Positions 7,979-15,814 of a stretch of 64,000 nt of DNA are shown one piece after another. How positions within the stretch are numbered: position 1 is the first letter of the stretch; every line of letters begins with the position of its first letter. This DNA comes from Streptomyces sp. JHA26 (GTDB lineage Bacteria > Actinomycetota > Actinomycetes > Streptomycetales > Streptomycetaceae), in NCBI RefSeq assembly GCF_002005565.1, contig NZ_BDJC01000025.1:1-64000 (forward strand), written 5' to 3'. Below the pieces are notes generated by a model. That model ran no database searches and had not been told where the DNA came from. It saw only the letters and a list, made by a program, of their open reading frames with translations. The translations under genes were made by a program, and so were the position numbers.

Positions 7979-10186
7979 ATGGCGCCACGGGAGAACGACG
8001 GAGCGGGCGCGGAAGCGGAACTTCCGGAATATGCCGGTCACTACCGGCTGGAGTCCTGCCTCGGCTCGGGCGGCATGGGCGTCGTGCACGTGGCCCGCAG
8101 CACCTCCGGAATGAAGCTGGCGGTGAAGGTCGTCCATGCCCGCTACGCCGAGGACCCGGAGTTCCGGGGGAGGTTCCGGCAGGAGGTGGCCGCGGCGCGG
8201 CGGGTGAGCGGCGCCTTCACCGCGCCGGTCGTCGACGCCGACCCGGAGGCCGTACGGCCCTGGATGGCCACCCTGTTCATCCCCGGGCCGACCCTCTCGG
8301 AGCAGGTGAAACGGAACGGGCCCATGGATCCGGCCCAGTTGCGCCGGCTGATGGCCGGACTCGCGGAGGCGCTGCGGGACATCCACCGGGTCGGGGTCGT
8401 GCACCGGGACCTGAAACCGAGCAACGTGCTGCTCGCCGAGGACGGTCCGAAGGTCATCGACTTCGGCATCTCCCGGCCGAAGGACAGCGAACTGCGGACC
8501 GAGACCGGGAAGCTGATCGGGACGCCGCCGTTCATGGCGCCCGAGCAGTTCCGGCGGCCCCGGGAGGTCGGCCCGGCGGCCGACGTCTTCGCCCTCGGGT
8601 CGCTGATGGTGCACGCGGCGACCGGACGCGGGCCCTTCGACTCCGACAGCCCGTACGTCGTCGCCTACCAGGTCGTGCACGACGAGCCCGACCTGACGGG
8701 CGTGCCGGAGACGCTCGCGCCGCTGGTGCTGCGGTGCCTGGCCAAGGAGCCGGACGACCGGCCCACGCCGGACGAGCTGATGCGGGAGCTGCGGTCGGTG
8801 GCGGCGCTGTACGACACGCAGACGTTCGTGCCGGCGGCGTGGACCGGGGCGGACGGACCGCCGTGGCCCCTGACGGAGACGGCCGGGGCGGCGGAGGCCG
8901 GGGCGGGAGCCCGGGCAACGGAGGCCCCGGCAGCGGAGAAGGCTCCGGCCGAGAGGGTCCGCGCCGAGGGGGCCCGCGCCGAGGAGCCCCCGTCGGACGG
9001 GCCCGCCGCGCGTCCCGTGCGGCGGCTCGGGCGGCGGACGGTGCTGGTCGCCGGGGTGCTGTGCCTCGCCGTGCTCGGCGGGTTCGCCTCGCTCCGGTGG
9101 TCCGACGGATCCGGACCGGCGCGGCAGGCCGCCGTCGCGCAGGACGCGTCGGGCTTCGCCGGGTGGGAGACGGAGCCGGTCCCGCGGACCGGTGTGCCGC
9201 AGTGCTCGTACGGCGCGGGCAGGCTGATGTGCGGGCGGCCCGGGGAGGTCTTCGCCCTCGATCCGGCCGACGGCCGCACCCTGTGGCGCCACGACGTCAC
9301 GGAGGCGACGCGGAGCGAGCCGCCGGTCGTGGCGGGCGGCCTCGTGCAGCCCGCCGTCGGCCTGCTCGGCGACCTGGAGGCACTCGACCCCGCCACCGGC
9401 GAGGTGAGGTGGCACCGGGGGATGCCCGATCACGACGGACAGCGGTGCGCGGGCGGCATGCTCCTGCTCACCGCCTCCGACGGGCAGGTCACCGGCGTGG
9501 ACGGCGCCTCGGGCGAGATCGCGTGGTCCCGCCGCATCCCCGGGCAGGCCGTGCCGTACTTCACCTCGTTCGCCGGGGAGCCGACGGCGTACGCGACGAG
9601 CGTGTCGGGCGACGGGTCCCGCACCCGGGTGACCGCGGTGGACCCGGAGACGGGTGACGTGCGGTGGGACGCCGACCTGGAGGGGGCGCTGACGCCGGCG
9701 GGCACGGCGGACGGCTCCGTGTACTTCCTGGCCGACGGCGCGGTCCACGGCGACGCGGCCGCCGTCCTGCGCTACACGCCGAGGACCCGGTCGGTCCGCC
9801 GGGTGGAGCTGGACATCCCGGTCGCCGAGGCGCAGGCGGGGGTGCACGGGGACACCGTGTACCTCATGGGCGCGGGCGGCTCGCTGGTGGCCGTCGACAC
9901 GGCGTCCGGCGAGCAGCGGTGGCGGCTGGAGACCGGGGTGAGCCGGGGCTCGGCGCCCTCCTCCGACGGACGGCACGTGTACGTCACCGTCCCCGACGGC
10001 CGGCTCCTCGGTGTCGACGCCCGCACGGGAAAGCTCCTCGGGCAGACGCCGCCGCGGTTCGGCGCCGAAGCCGACCGGGTGCCCGCCACGCTGCACGTGC
10101 CGGTGCTCGCGGACGGGCACGTCTACGCCGGTGCGCCGGACGGGACCGTGTTCGGCGTCGACGGGCGGGACCCGGCCGCCTGGTAG
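7979..10186 (+). CDS. Ser/Thr protein kinase with PQQ-like beta-propeller sensor
   Basis: 735-residue transmembrane kinase. The N-terminal kinase domain (about 20-275) has the Gly-rich loop GSGGMGVV, catalytic Lys in LAVKVV, HRDLKPSN (His142) and DFG in IDFGISRPK, so it should be active. An Ala/Glu-rich juxtamembrane linker leads to one membrane helix (about 350-368; VLVAGVLCLAVLGGFA) and an external region of repeated beta-propeller blades (DPADGRTLWRHDV, DPATGEVRWH, DPETGDVRWD, DTASGEQRWRL). Such kinases couple an external ligand to cytoplasmic phosphorylation. Ligand and targets are unknown. Convergent with ilvD. Confidence 0.93.
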   Translation: MAPRENDGAGAEAELPEYAGHYRLESCLGSGGMGVVHVARSTSGMKLAVKVVHARYAEDPEFRGRFRQEVAAARRVSGAFTAPVVDADPEAVRPWMATLFIPGPTLSEQVKRNGPMDPAQLRRLMAGLAEALRDIHRVGVVHRDLKPSNVLLAEDGPKVIDFGISRPKDSELRTETGKLIGTPPFMAPEQFRRPREVGPAADVFALGSLMVHAATGRGPFDSDSPYVVAYQVVHDEPDLTGVPETLAPLVLRCLAKEPDDRPTPDELMRELRSVAALYDTQTFVPAAWTGADGPPWPLTETAGAAEAGAGARATEAPAAEKAPAERVRAEGARAEEPPSDGPAARPVRRLGRRTVLVAGVLCLAVLGGFASLRWSDGSGPARQAAVAQDASGFAGWETEPVPRTGVPQCSYGAGRLMCGRPGEVFALDPADGRTLWRHDVTEATRSEPPVVAGGLVQPAVGLLGDLEALDPATGEVRWHRGMPDHDGQRCAGGMLLLTASDGQVTGVDGASGEIAWSRRIPGQAVPYFTSFAGEPTAYATSVSGDGSRTRVTAVDPETGDVRWDADLEGALTPAGTADGSVYFLADGAVHGDAAAVLRYTPRTRSVRRVELDIPVAEAQAGVHGDTVYLMGAGGSLVAVDTASGEQRWRLETGVSRGSAPSSDGRHVYVTVPDGRLLGVDARTGKLLGQTPPRFGAEADRVPATLHVPVLADGHVYAGAPDGTVFGVDGRDPAAW

Positions 10187-10206
10187 CCGGGTCCCCGCGG
10201 GGCCGG

Positions 10207-12060
10207 TCAGCCCAGCTTGCTCACGTCCCGCACGGCGCCCTTGTCGGCGCTCGTCGCCATCGCGGCGTACGCCTTCAGCGCCGCGGAGACCTTGCGGTCG
10301 CGGTTCTTCGGGGCGTACACGCCGTTCAGGGCCTGCTCGCGGCGGGCCAGCTCGGCGTCGTCGACCAGCAGGGCGATGGAGCGGTTCGGGATGTCGATGC
10401 GGATGCGGTCGCCGTCCTCGACGAGGGCGATGGTGCCGCCGGAGGCCGCCTCGGGCGAGGCGTGGCCGATGGACAGGCCCGACGTACCGCCGGAGAACCG
10501 GCCGTCGGTGACCAGCGCGCACACCTTGCCCAGGCCCCGGCCCTTCAGGTACGAGGTCGGGTAGAGCATCTCCTGCATGCCGGGGCCGCCCTTGGGGCCC
10601 TCGTAGCGGATGACGACGACGTCGCCTTCCTTCACCTGCTGGGTGAGGATCTTCTGAACGGCCTCCTCCTGCGACTCGCAGACCACCGCGGGGCCCTCGA
10701 AGGTCCAGATCGACTCGTCGACGCCGGCGGTCTTCACGACGCAGCCGTCGACGGCGAGATTGCCCTTGAGGACCGCGAGGCCGCCGTCCTTGGAGTAGGC
10801 GTGCTCGGCGGAGCGGATGCAGCCGCCCTCGGCGTCGGCGTCCAGCGCCTCCCAGCGCTCGGACTGGGAGAACGCCTCGGCGGAGCGCACGCAGCCGGGC
10901 GCCGCGTGCCACAGCTCGACGGCCTCGGGGGACGGGGAGCCGCCGCGCACGTCCCACGTCTTGAGCCAGTCGGCCAGGGACGGGCTGTGCACCGAGTGCA
11001 CGTCCTCGTTGAGCAGGCCGGCGCGGTGCAGTTCGCCGAGGAGGGCGGGGATGCCGCCGGCGCGGTGCACGTCCTCCATGTAGTACGTGCGGTCCTTGGC
11101 GACGTTCGGCGCGACCTTCGCCAGGCACGGCACCCGGCGGGAGACGGCGTCGATCTGCTCCAGGCCGAAGGGCACACCGGCCTCCTGCGCGGCGGCCAGC
11201 AGGTGCAGGATCGTGTTGGTGGAGCCGCCCATCGCGATGTCGAGGGCCATGGCGTTCTCGAACGCCTGGAAGGTCGCGATGCCGCGCGGCAGGACCGAGT
11301 CGTCGTCCTGCTCGTAGTAGCGGTGGATCAGGTCCATCACGGTGCGCGCGGCGTCGACGTACAGCTGCTTGCGCGCGGTGTGGGTGGCGAGGACCGAGCC
11401 GTTGCCGGGCAGGGACAGGCCGATGGCCTCGGTCAGGCAATTCATCGAGTTGGCGGTGAACATGCCGGAACAGGAGCCGCAGGTCGGACAGGCGCTCTCC
11501 TCGATGCGGAGCATGTCCTCGTCGGAGATCTTGTCGTTCACCGCGTCGGACATCGCGTCGACCAGGTCGAGCGTGCGGACCGTGCCGTCGACCAGGGTGG
11601 CGCGGCCGGACTCCATCGGGCCGCCGGAGACGAAGACCGTCGGGACGTTCAGCCGCAGGGCGGCGTTGAGCATGCCCGGGGTGATCTTGTCGCAGTTGGA
11701 GATGCAGATCAGGGCGTCGGCGCAGTGGGCCTCGACCATGTACTCCACGCTGTCCGCGATCAGGTCGCGGGAGGGCAGGGAGTACAGCATGCCGCCGTGG
11801 CCCATGGCGATGCCGTCGTCGACGGCGATCGTGTTGAACTCGCGCGGGATGCCGCCGGCCGCGACGACCGCCTCGCTGACGATCCGGCCGACCGGGGCGA
11901 GGTGGGTGTGGCCCGGCACGAACTCCGTGAAGCTGTTGGCGATCGCGACGATCGGCTTCCGCCCGATGTCCGCGCCGGGTACACCGGAGGCACGCATAAG
12001 GGCGCGGGCGCCCGCCATGTTGCGGCCGTGGGTGACTGTGCGGGACCTCAGCTCGGGCAT
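10207..12060 (-). CDS. ilvD: Dihydroxy-acid dehydratase
   Basis: 617-residue cytoplasmic [Fe-S] enzyme that dehydrates 2,3-dihydroxy-3-methylbutanoate and its homologue in valine, isoleucine and leucine synthesis. Visible signatures are CISNCDKITPGML and ACPTCGSCSGMFTANSMNCL (cluster cysteines) and GRFSGGTSGLSIGHASPEA near the C-terminus. The ATG at 12060 is preferred over an in-frame upstream start because GAAGGAG precedes it at good spacing and the protein then begins MPELRSRTVTHGRNMAGAR as in orthologues. Confidence 0.96.
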   Translation of the reverse strand: MPELRSRTVTHGRNMAGARALMRASGVPGADIGRKPIVAIANSFTEFVPGHTHLAPVGRIVSEAVVAAGGIPREFNTIAVDDGIAMGHGGMLYSLPSRDLIADSVEYMVEAHCADALICISNCDKITPGMLNAALRLNVPTVFVSGGPMESGRATLVDGTVRTLDLVDAMSDAVNDKISDEDMLRIEESACPTCGSCSGMFTANSMNCLTEAIGLSLPGNGSVLATHTARKQLYVDAARTVMDLIHRYYEQDDDSVLPRGIATFQAFENAMALDIAMGGSTNTILHLLAAAQEAGVPFGLEQIDAVSRRVPCLAKVAPNVAKDRTYYMEDVHRAGGIPALLGELHRAGLLNEDVHSVHSPSLADWLKTWDVRGGSPSPEAVELWHAAPGCVRSAEAFSQSERWEALDADAEGGCIRSAEHAYSKDGGLAVLKGNLAVDGCVVKTAGVDESIWTFEGPAVVCESQEEAVQKILTQQVKEGDVVVIRYEGPKGGPGMQEMLYPTSYLKGRGLGKVCALVTDGRFSGGTSGLSIGHASPEAASGGTIALVEDGDRIRIDIPNRSIALLVDDAELARREQALNGVYAPKNRDRKVSAALKAYAAMATSADKGAVRDVSKLG

Positions 12061-12180
12061 CGTCGCTCGCTCCTTCGGAGAGTTCTGCCAGGAAGCGCCG
12101 GCAGTTTTCTGACTGTCGACGAGCGTACGCCGGTCATCCAGGGATCGGGACGAGGTGTCCGTCATGCGGGATGTCCGTCT

Positions 12181-12270
12181 CGTCGCCGGGGAGCCCCGAG
12201 CACCGTCGCCGGAGGGCCTCAGGGCCGTCGCCGGGGAGCCCCAGGGGCCGTCTCCGGGAGGCTCAGGGGC
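12181..12270. repeat. Four imperfect 22-23 bp tandem repeats
   Basis: Units begin CGTCGCCGGGGAGCCCC or close variants at 12181, 12204, 12226 and 12249, with the last running over the TetR stop codon at 12263. The array lies between ilvD and the TetR/isomerase operon. GC-rich; no obvious function. Confidence 0.75.
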
Positions 12271-12898
12271 CGGTGAGGTGGCCCTGCACGACCGGGGCCA
12301 GTCGCGCGATGATCCGCTCGGGGTCCGCCGACGCCAGCGGCTCCACCTTGATCACGTACCGGAGCATCGCGCACCCCACCAGCTGCGCCGCCGCCAGCTC
12401 GGCGCGCAGCCCGGCGTCCGGCAGGTCCAGCTGGGCGGCGATGCGGTGCAGCAGCTGGGCGGCGATCAGCCGGCGGAAGACGGCGGCGGCGGTCTCGTTG
12501 TTCACGGCCGAGCGGACGATGGCCAGCAGCGGCGCACGGGTGCCGGGGTTCTCCCAGAGGCCCAGGACGAAGCGGGTCAGGCGCTCGCCCACCCCTTCCA
12601 GGGGACCGTCGCCGATCGCCTCGGGGGCCTTGAGGGCGGGTGCGAAGGCGACCTCGATCGCCGCCTCGAAGACCTGTTCCTTGGTGCCGAAGTAGTGGTG
12701 CACGAGCGCGGAGTCCACGCCCGCCGCCTTGGCGATGCCCCGTACGGAGGTCTTCTCGTAGCCCCGTTCGGAGAACTCCTCGCGGGCCGCGGCGAGGATG
12801 CGGTCGCGGGTCCCGGCGGACTCGGTGCGCGGGGGGCGGCCGCGGCGGCGGGCGGGGGCGGCGGGGGCGCCCGGGGTCCCCTCGGTGGCGTCGCTCAC
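12263..12898 (-). CDS. TetR-family transcriptional regulator
   Basis: 211 residues. The N-terminal helix-turn-helix (about 30-75; RDRILAAAREEFSERGYEKTSVRGIAKAAGVDSALVHHYFGTK region) is typical, preceded by a basic RRRGRPPR stretch. The C-terminal ligand domain resembles the TetR_C group common in Streptomyces. Its start overlaps the stop of the upstream sugar isomerase gene by 4 nt (12895-12898), so the two are coupled and the regulator probably answers to something linked to that enzyme. Confidence 0.9.
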   Translation of the reverse strand: MSDATEGTPGAPAAPARRRGRPPRTESAGTRDRILAAAREEFSERGYEKTSVRGIAKAAGVDSALVHHYFGTKEQVFEAAIEVAFAPALKAPEAIGDGPLEGVGERLTRFVLGLWENPGTRAPLLAIVRSAVNNETAAAVFRRLIAAQLLHRIAAQLDLPDAGLRAELAAAQLVGCAMLRYVIKVEPLASADPERIIARLAPVVQGHLTGP

Positions 12899-13734
12899 GG
12901 CCGGGACGGCCCCGCCGCCGAGGAGGCCGACGCCAGGTGCAGGCGCGCGAAGGCCAGCGCCTCGGCGAGGTCGGCCTCACGTTCGGCGCCGGACATGGCG
13001 CGACGGGTGTTGACCTCGATGACGACGTGGCCGTCGAAGCCGGTGCGCGCGAGGCTCTCCAGCACCTCGGCGCAGGGCTGGTCGCCGCGGCCGGGGACCA
13101 GGTGCTCGTCCTTGGCGGAGCCCTTGCCGTCGGCGAGGTGGACGTGGCCGAGGCGGTCGCCCATGCGCTCGATCATGCCGAGGGTGTCGGTGCGGGCCGT
13201 GGCGGCGTGGCTGAGGTCGATCGTGAAGTGACGGTAGTCCTCCTTCGTCACGTCCCAGTCGGGTGCGTAGGCGAGCATCTCGCGGTCCCGGTAGCGCCAG
13301 GGGTACATGTTCTCGACCGCGAACCGCACGTCCGTCTCGTTCGCCATCCGCCAGACGCCGCTGACGAAGTCGCGGGCGTACTGGCGCTGCCAGCGGAAGG
13401 GCGGGTGCACGACGACGGTGCTCGCGCCCAGCTTCTCGGCGGCGGCCCGGGCGCGCTGGAGCTTGGTCCAGGGGTCGGTGGACCACACCCGCTGGGTGAT
13501 GAGCAGGCAGGGCGCGTGCACGGCCAGGATCGGCATCCGGTGGTAGTCGCTGAGCCGTCGCAGGGCCTCGATGTCCTGGCTGACCGGATCGGTCCACACC
13601 ATGACCTCGACGCCGTCGTAGCCGAGGCGCGCGGCGATCTCGAAGGCCGTCGCCGTCGACTCCGGGTAGACGGAAGCCGTCGACAGGGCGACCTTCGCGT
13701 CCGGGATGCGGACTACGTCCCTTGGTTCTGCCAC
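12895..13734 (-). CDS. Sugar phosphate isomerase/epimerase family (TIM barrel)
   Basis: 279-residue AP_endonuclease_2/xylose-isomerase-like barrel. Likely metal ligands are in the strands LGYDGVEVMVW, VVVHPPFRWQ, FAVENMYPW and HLADGKG, with the terminal VIEVNTRR. These proteins isomerise or epimerise sugars or inositol derivatives, but the substrate cannot be assigned from sequence. First gene of a two-gene operon with the TetR regulator. Confidence 0.85.
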   Translation of the reverse strand: MAEPRDVVRIPDAKVALSTASVYPESTATAFEIAARLGYDGVEVMVWTDPVSQDIEALRRLSDYHRMPILAVHAPCLLITQRVWSTDPWTKLQRARAAAEKLGASTVVVHPPFRWQRQYARDFVSGVWRMANETDVRFAVENMYPWRYRDREMLAYAPDWDVTKEDYRHFTIDLSHAATARTDTLGMIERMGDRLGHVHLADGKGSAKDEHLVPGRGDQPCAEVLESLARTGFDGHVVIEVNTRRAMSGAEREADLAEALAFARLHLASASSAAGPSRP

Positions 13735-13864
13735 GGGGGCCAGGTTACGGGGTGCGGTCGGGTGGGTGCGGGGTGACCGTTCGCCGTTGTGGCGAGCGCC
13801 ATAGGGCGGGCGCCGCAGGGCGGGCGCGGGATGCGGTGCGGCCCCGCGCCGCTTCCGGGGCGCG

Positions 13865-14797
13865 TCAGTCCTGGCCCATGTGGTCCAGGCGGCGCAGGAT
13901 CACGCCCTCCCGCAGGGCCCAGGGGCAGATCTCCAGGTTCTCCACGTGGAAGAGGTCCATCGCCGCCTCGGCGACCAGGGCGCCGGCCAGGAGCTGGGCC
14001 GCGCGGCCCACGGAGACGCCCGGGAGCTCGGCGCGCTCGGTGGTCGACATGGCGCCCAGCCGGGGCACCCAGGACTCCAGGGACGCCCGCTTCAGCTCGC
14101 GCTGGACGTAGAGGCCCTCGGCGGAACGGGCGGCACCGGTGAGGCGGGCCAGCTGCTTGAAGGTCTTGGAGGTGGCCACCACGTGGTCGGGGGCGCCGAA
14201 GCGGCTGAACTCACCGACCGTGCGCGCGATCTCCGTGCGGACGTGGCGGCGCAGCGCCCGGACGTCGTCCGGGTCGGGCGGGTCGCCGGGCAGCCAGGCG
14301 GCGGTCAGCCGGCCCGCGCCGAGCGGCAGCGACACGGCGGCGTCCGGCTCCTCGTCGATGCCGTAGGCGATCTCCAGGGAACCGCCGCCGATGTCGAGGA
14401 CCAGCAGCTTGCCCGCCGACCAGCCGAACCAGCGCCGGACGGCGAGGAAGGTGAGCCGGGCCTCCTCGGCGCCGCTGAGCACGGTGAGCTCGACCCCGGT
14501 CTCCTCGCGGACGCGCGCGAGGACGTCGTCGGCGTTGCGCGCCTCGCGCACGGCGGAGGTGGCGAAGGGCAGGAGGTCCTCGACGCCCTTGTCCTCGGCG
14601 GCCTGGAGCGCCTCGTGGACGACGCCGACCAGCCGGTCCACGCCCTCGGGGCCGATGGCGCCGTCGGCGTCCAGGAGTTGGGCGAGGCGCAGCTCCGCCT
14701 TGTGCGAGTGCGCGGGCAGCGGGCGGGCGCCGGGATGGGCGTCCACCACCAGCAGATGCACCGTGTTCGAACCCACGTCGAGGACACCGAGTCTCAT
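13865..14797 (-). CDS. Ppx/GppA-family phosphatase
   Basis: 310-residue member of the sugar kinase/Hsp70/actin superfamily. The N-terminus (LGVLDVGSNTVHLLVVDAHPG) is the phosphate-1 motif and LLVLDIGGGSLEIAYG the phosphate-2 motif. The family hydrolyses exopolyphosphate and/or converts pppGpp to ppGpp. It lacks the C-terminal HD domain of E. coli Ppx/GppA, as usual for short actinobacterial forms. Start ATG at 14797 gives the canonical N-terminus. Which of the two activities it has cannot be decided from sequence. Confidence 0.9.
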   Translation of the reverse strand: MRLGVLDVGSNTVHLLVVDAHPGARPLPAHSHKAELRLAQLLDADGAIGPEGVDRLVGVVHEALQAAEDKGVEDLLPFATSAVREARNADDVLARVREETGVELTVLSGAEEARLTFLAVRRWFGWSAGKLLVLDIGGGSLEIAYGIDEEPDAAVSLPLGAGRLTAAWLPGDPPDPDDVRALRRHVRTEIARTVGEFSRFGAPDHVVATSKTFKQLARLTGAARSAEGLYVQRELKRASLESWVPRLGAMSTTERAELPGVSVGRAAQLLAGALVAEAAMDLFHVENLEICPWALREGVILRRLDHMGQD

Positions 14798-14868
14798 GAG
14801 AGGAACGCTACTGCCGACGGGGCGGACAGCGGTGCCGTCCTCGGGTCCGGGCGACTTACCCTGGAGCC

Positions 14869-15765
14869 GTGCCAAAGACGAAAAAGGCGAAGGACGGAAA
14901 GTCCCCCAAGAAGGACAAGAGGGACAAGGGGGGCGTACTGAGCGAGGCGGCCGGGGTCATCGGCGTCTCCCCGGCGGATCCCGTGCCGGGCCCCGCGTCG
15001 GGTCCCGCGTCCGACGACGAGAAGGGCCTCGACTTCGCGCGCGCGTGGGTGGAGTTCCCGGATCCGGCGGACGACGAGCAGGTCTTCCGCTGCGATCTGA
15101 CCTGGCTGACCTCCCGCTGGAACTGCATCTTCGGCAGCGGCTGCCAGGGCATCCAGGCGGGCCGCGCGGACGACGGGTGCTGCTCGCTGGGCGCCCACTT
15201 CTCCGACGAGGACGACGAGCAGCGGGTCGCCGGGCACGTGGCGAGGCTCACGCCGGACATCTGGCAGCACCACGCCGAGGGCACCCGGAACGGCTGGGTC
15301 TCCGAGGACGACGAGGGCTCCCGGCAGACCCGCCCCTTCCAGGGCTCGTGCATCTTCCAGAACCGGCCCGGCTTCGCCGGCGGCGCGGGCTGCTCGCTGC
15401 ACATCCTCGCGCTGCGGGAGGGCAGGGAGCCGCTGGAGACCAAGCCGGACGTGTGCTGGCAGCTGCCGGTGCGGCGGACGTACGAGTGGATCGACCGGCC
15501 CGACGACACCCGCGTCCTGCAGGTGTCGATCGGCGAGTACGACCGGCGCGGCTGGGGTCCGGGCGGGCACGACCTGCACTGGTGGTGCACGTCGGCGACC
15601 TCGGCGCACGGCGCGGGCGACCCGGTGTACGTCAGCTACCGGCCGGAGCTGATCGAGCTGATGGGCAAGGCGGGCTACGACCGGCTGGTGGAGCTCTGCG
15701 AGGCGCGGCTGGCGTCGCAGCTGCCGCTGCTGGCGCCCCACCCCGCGGACCCCGGCCCCCGCTGA
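14869..15765 (+). CDS. Conserved Cys-rich hypothetical protein
   Basis: 298 residues with a GTG start. A Lys-rich N-terminus (MPKTKKAKDGKSPKKDKRDK) is followed by a compact domain with many cysteines: WNCIFGSGCQGI, DDGCCSLGAHF, GSCIFQ, GAGCSLHILAL, DVCWQLP and WWCTSA. The cluster suggests a metal-binding fold related to YkgJ/DUF3109-type Cys-cluster proteins, but I am not certain of the family. No signal peptide or membrane segment. Divergent from the Ppx/GppA gene. Confidence 0.75.
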   Translation: MPKTKKAKDGKSPKKDKRDKGGVLSEAAGVIGVSPADPVPGPASGPASDDEKGLDFARAWVEFPDPADDEQVFRCDLTWLTSRWNCIFGSGCQGIQAGRADDGCCSLGAHFSDEDDEQRVAGHVARLTPDIWQHHAEGTRNGWVSEDDEGSRQTRPFQGSCIFQNRPGFAGGAGCSLHILALREGREPLETKPDVCWQLPVRRTYEWIDRPDDTRVLQVSIGEYDRRGWGPGGHDLHWWCTSATSAHGAGDPVYVSYRPELIELMGKAGYDRLVELCEARLASQLPLLAPHPADPGPR

Positions 15766-15814
15766 GACGACGGCCGCGCCGCGACGGGCCGCTGTGGGGT
15801 GCGGGGGCGGGGCG

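Noticed and set aside
7922..12276. Very long antisense open frames opposite the kinase and ilvD genes (for example 1172 and 870 codons)
   Set aside because: They have Arg/Gly/Ala-rich composition without any motif and lie antisense to clear genes; they come from the high third-position GC.
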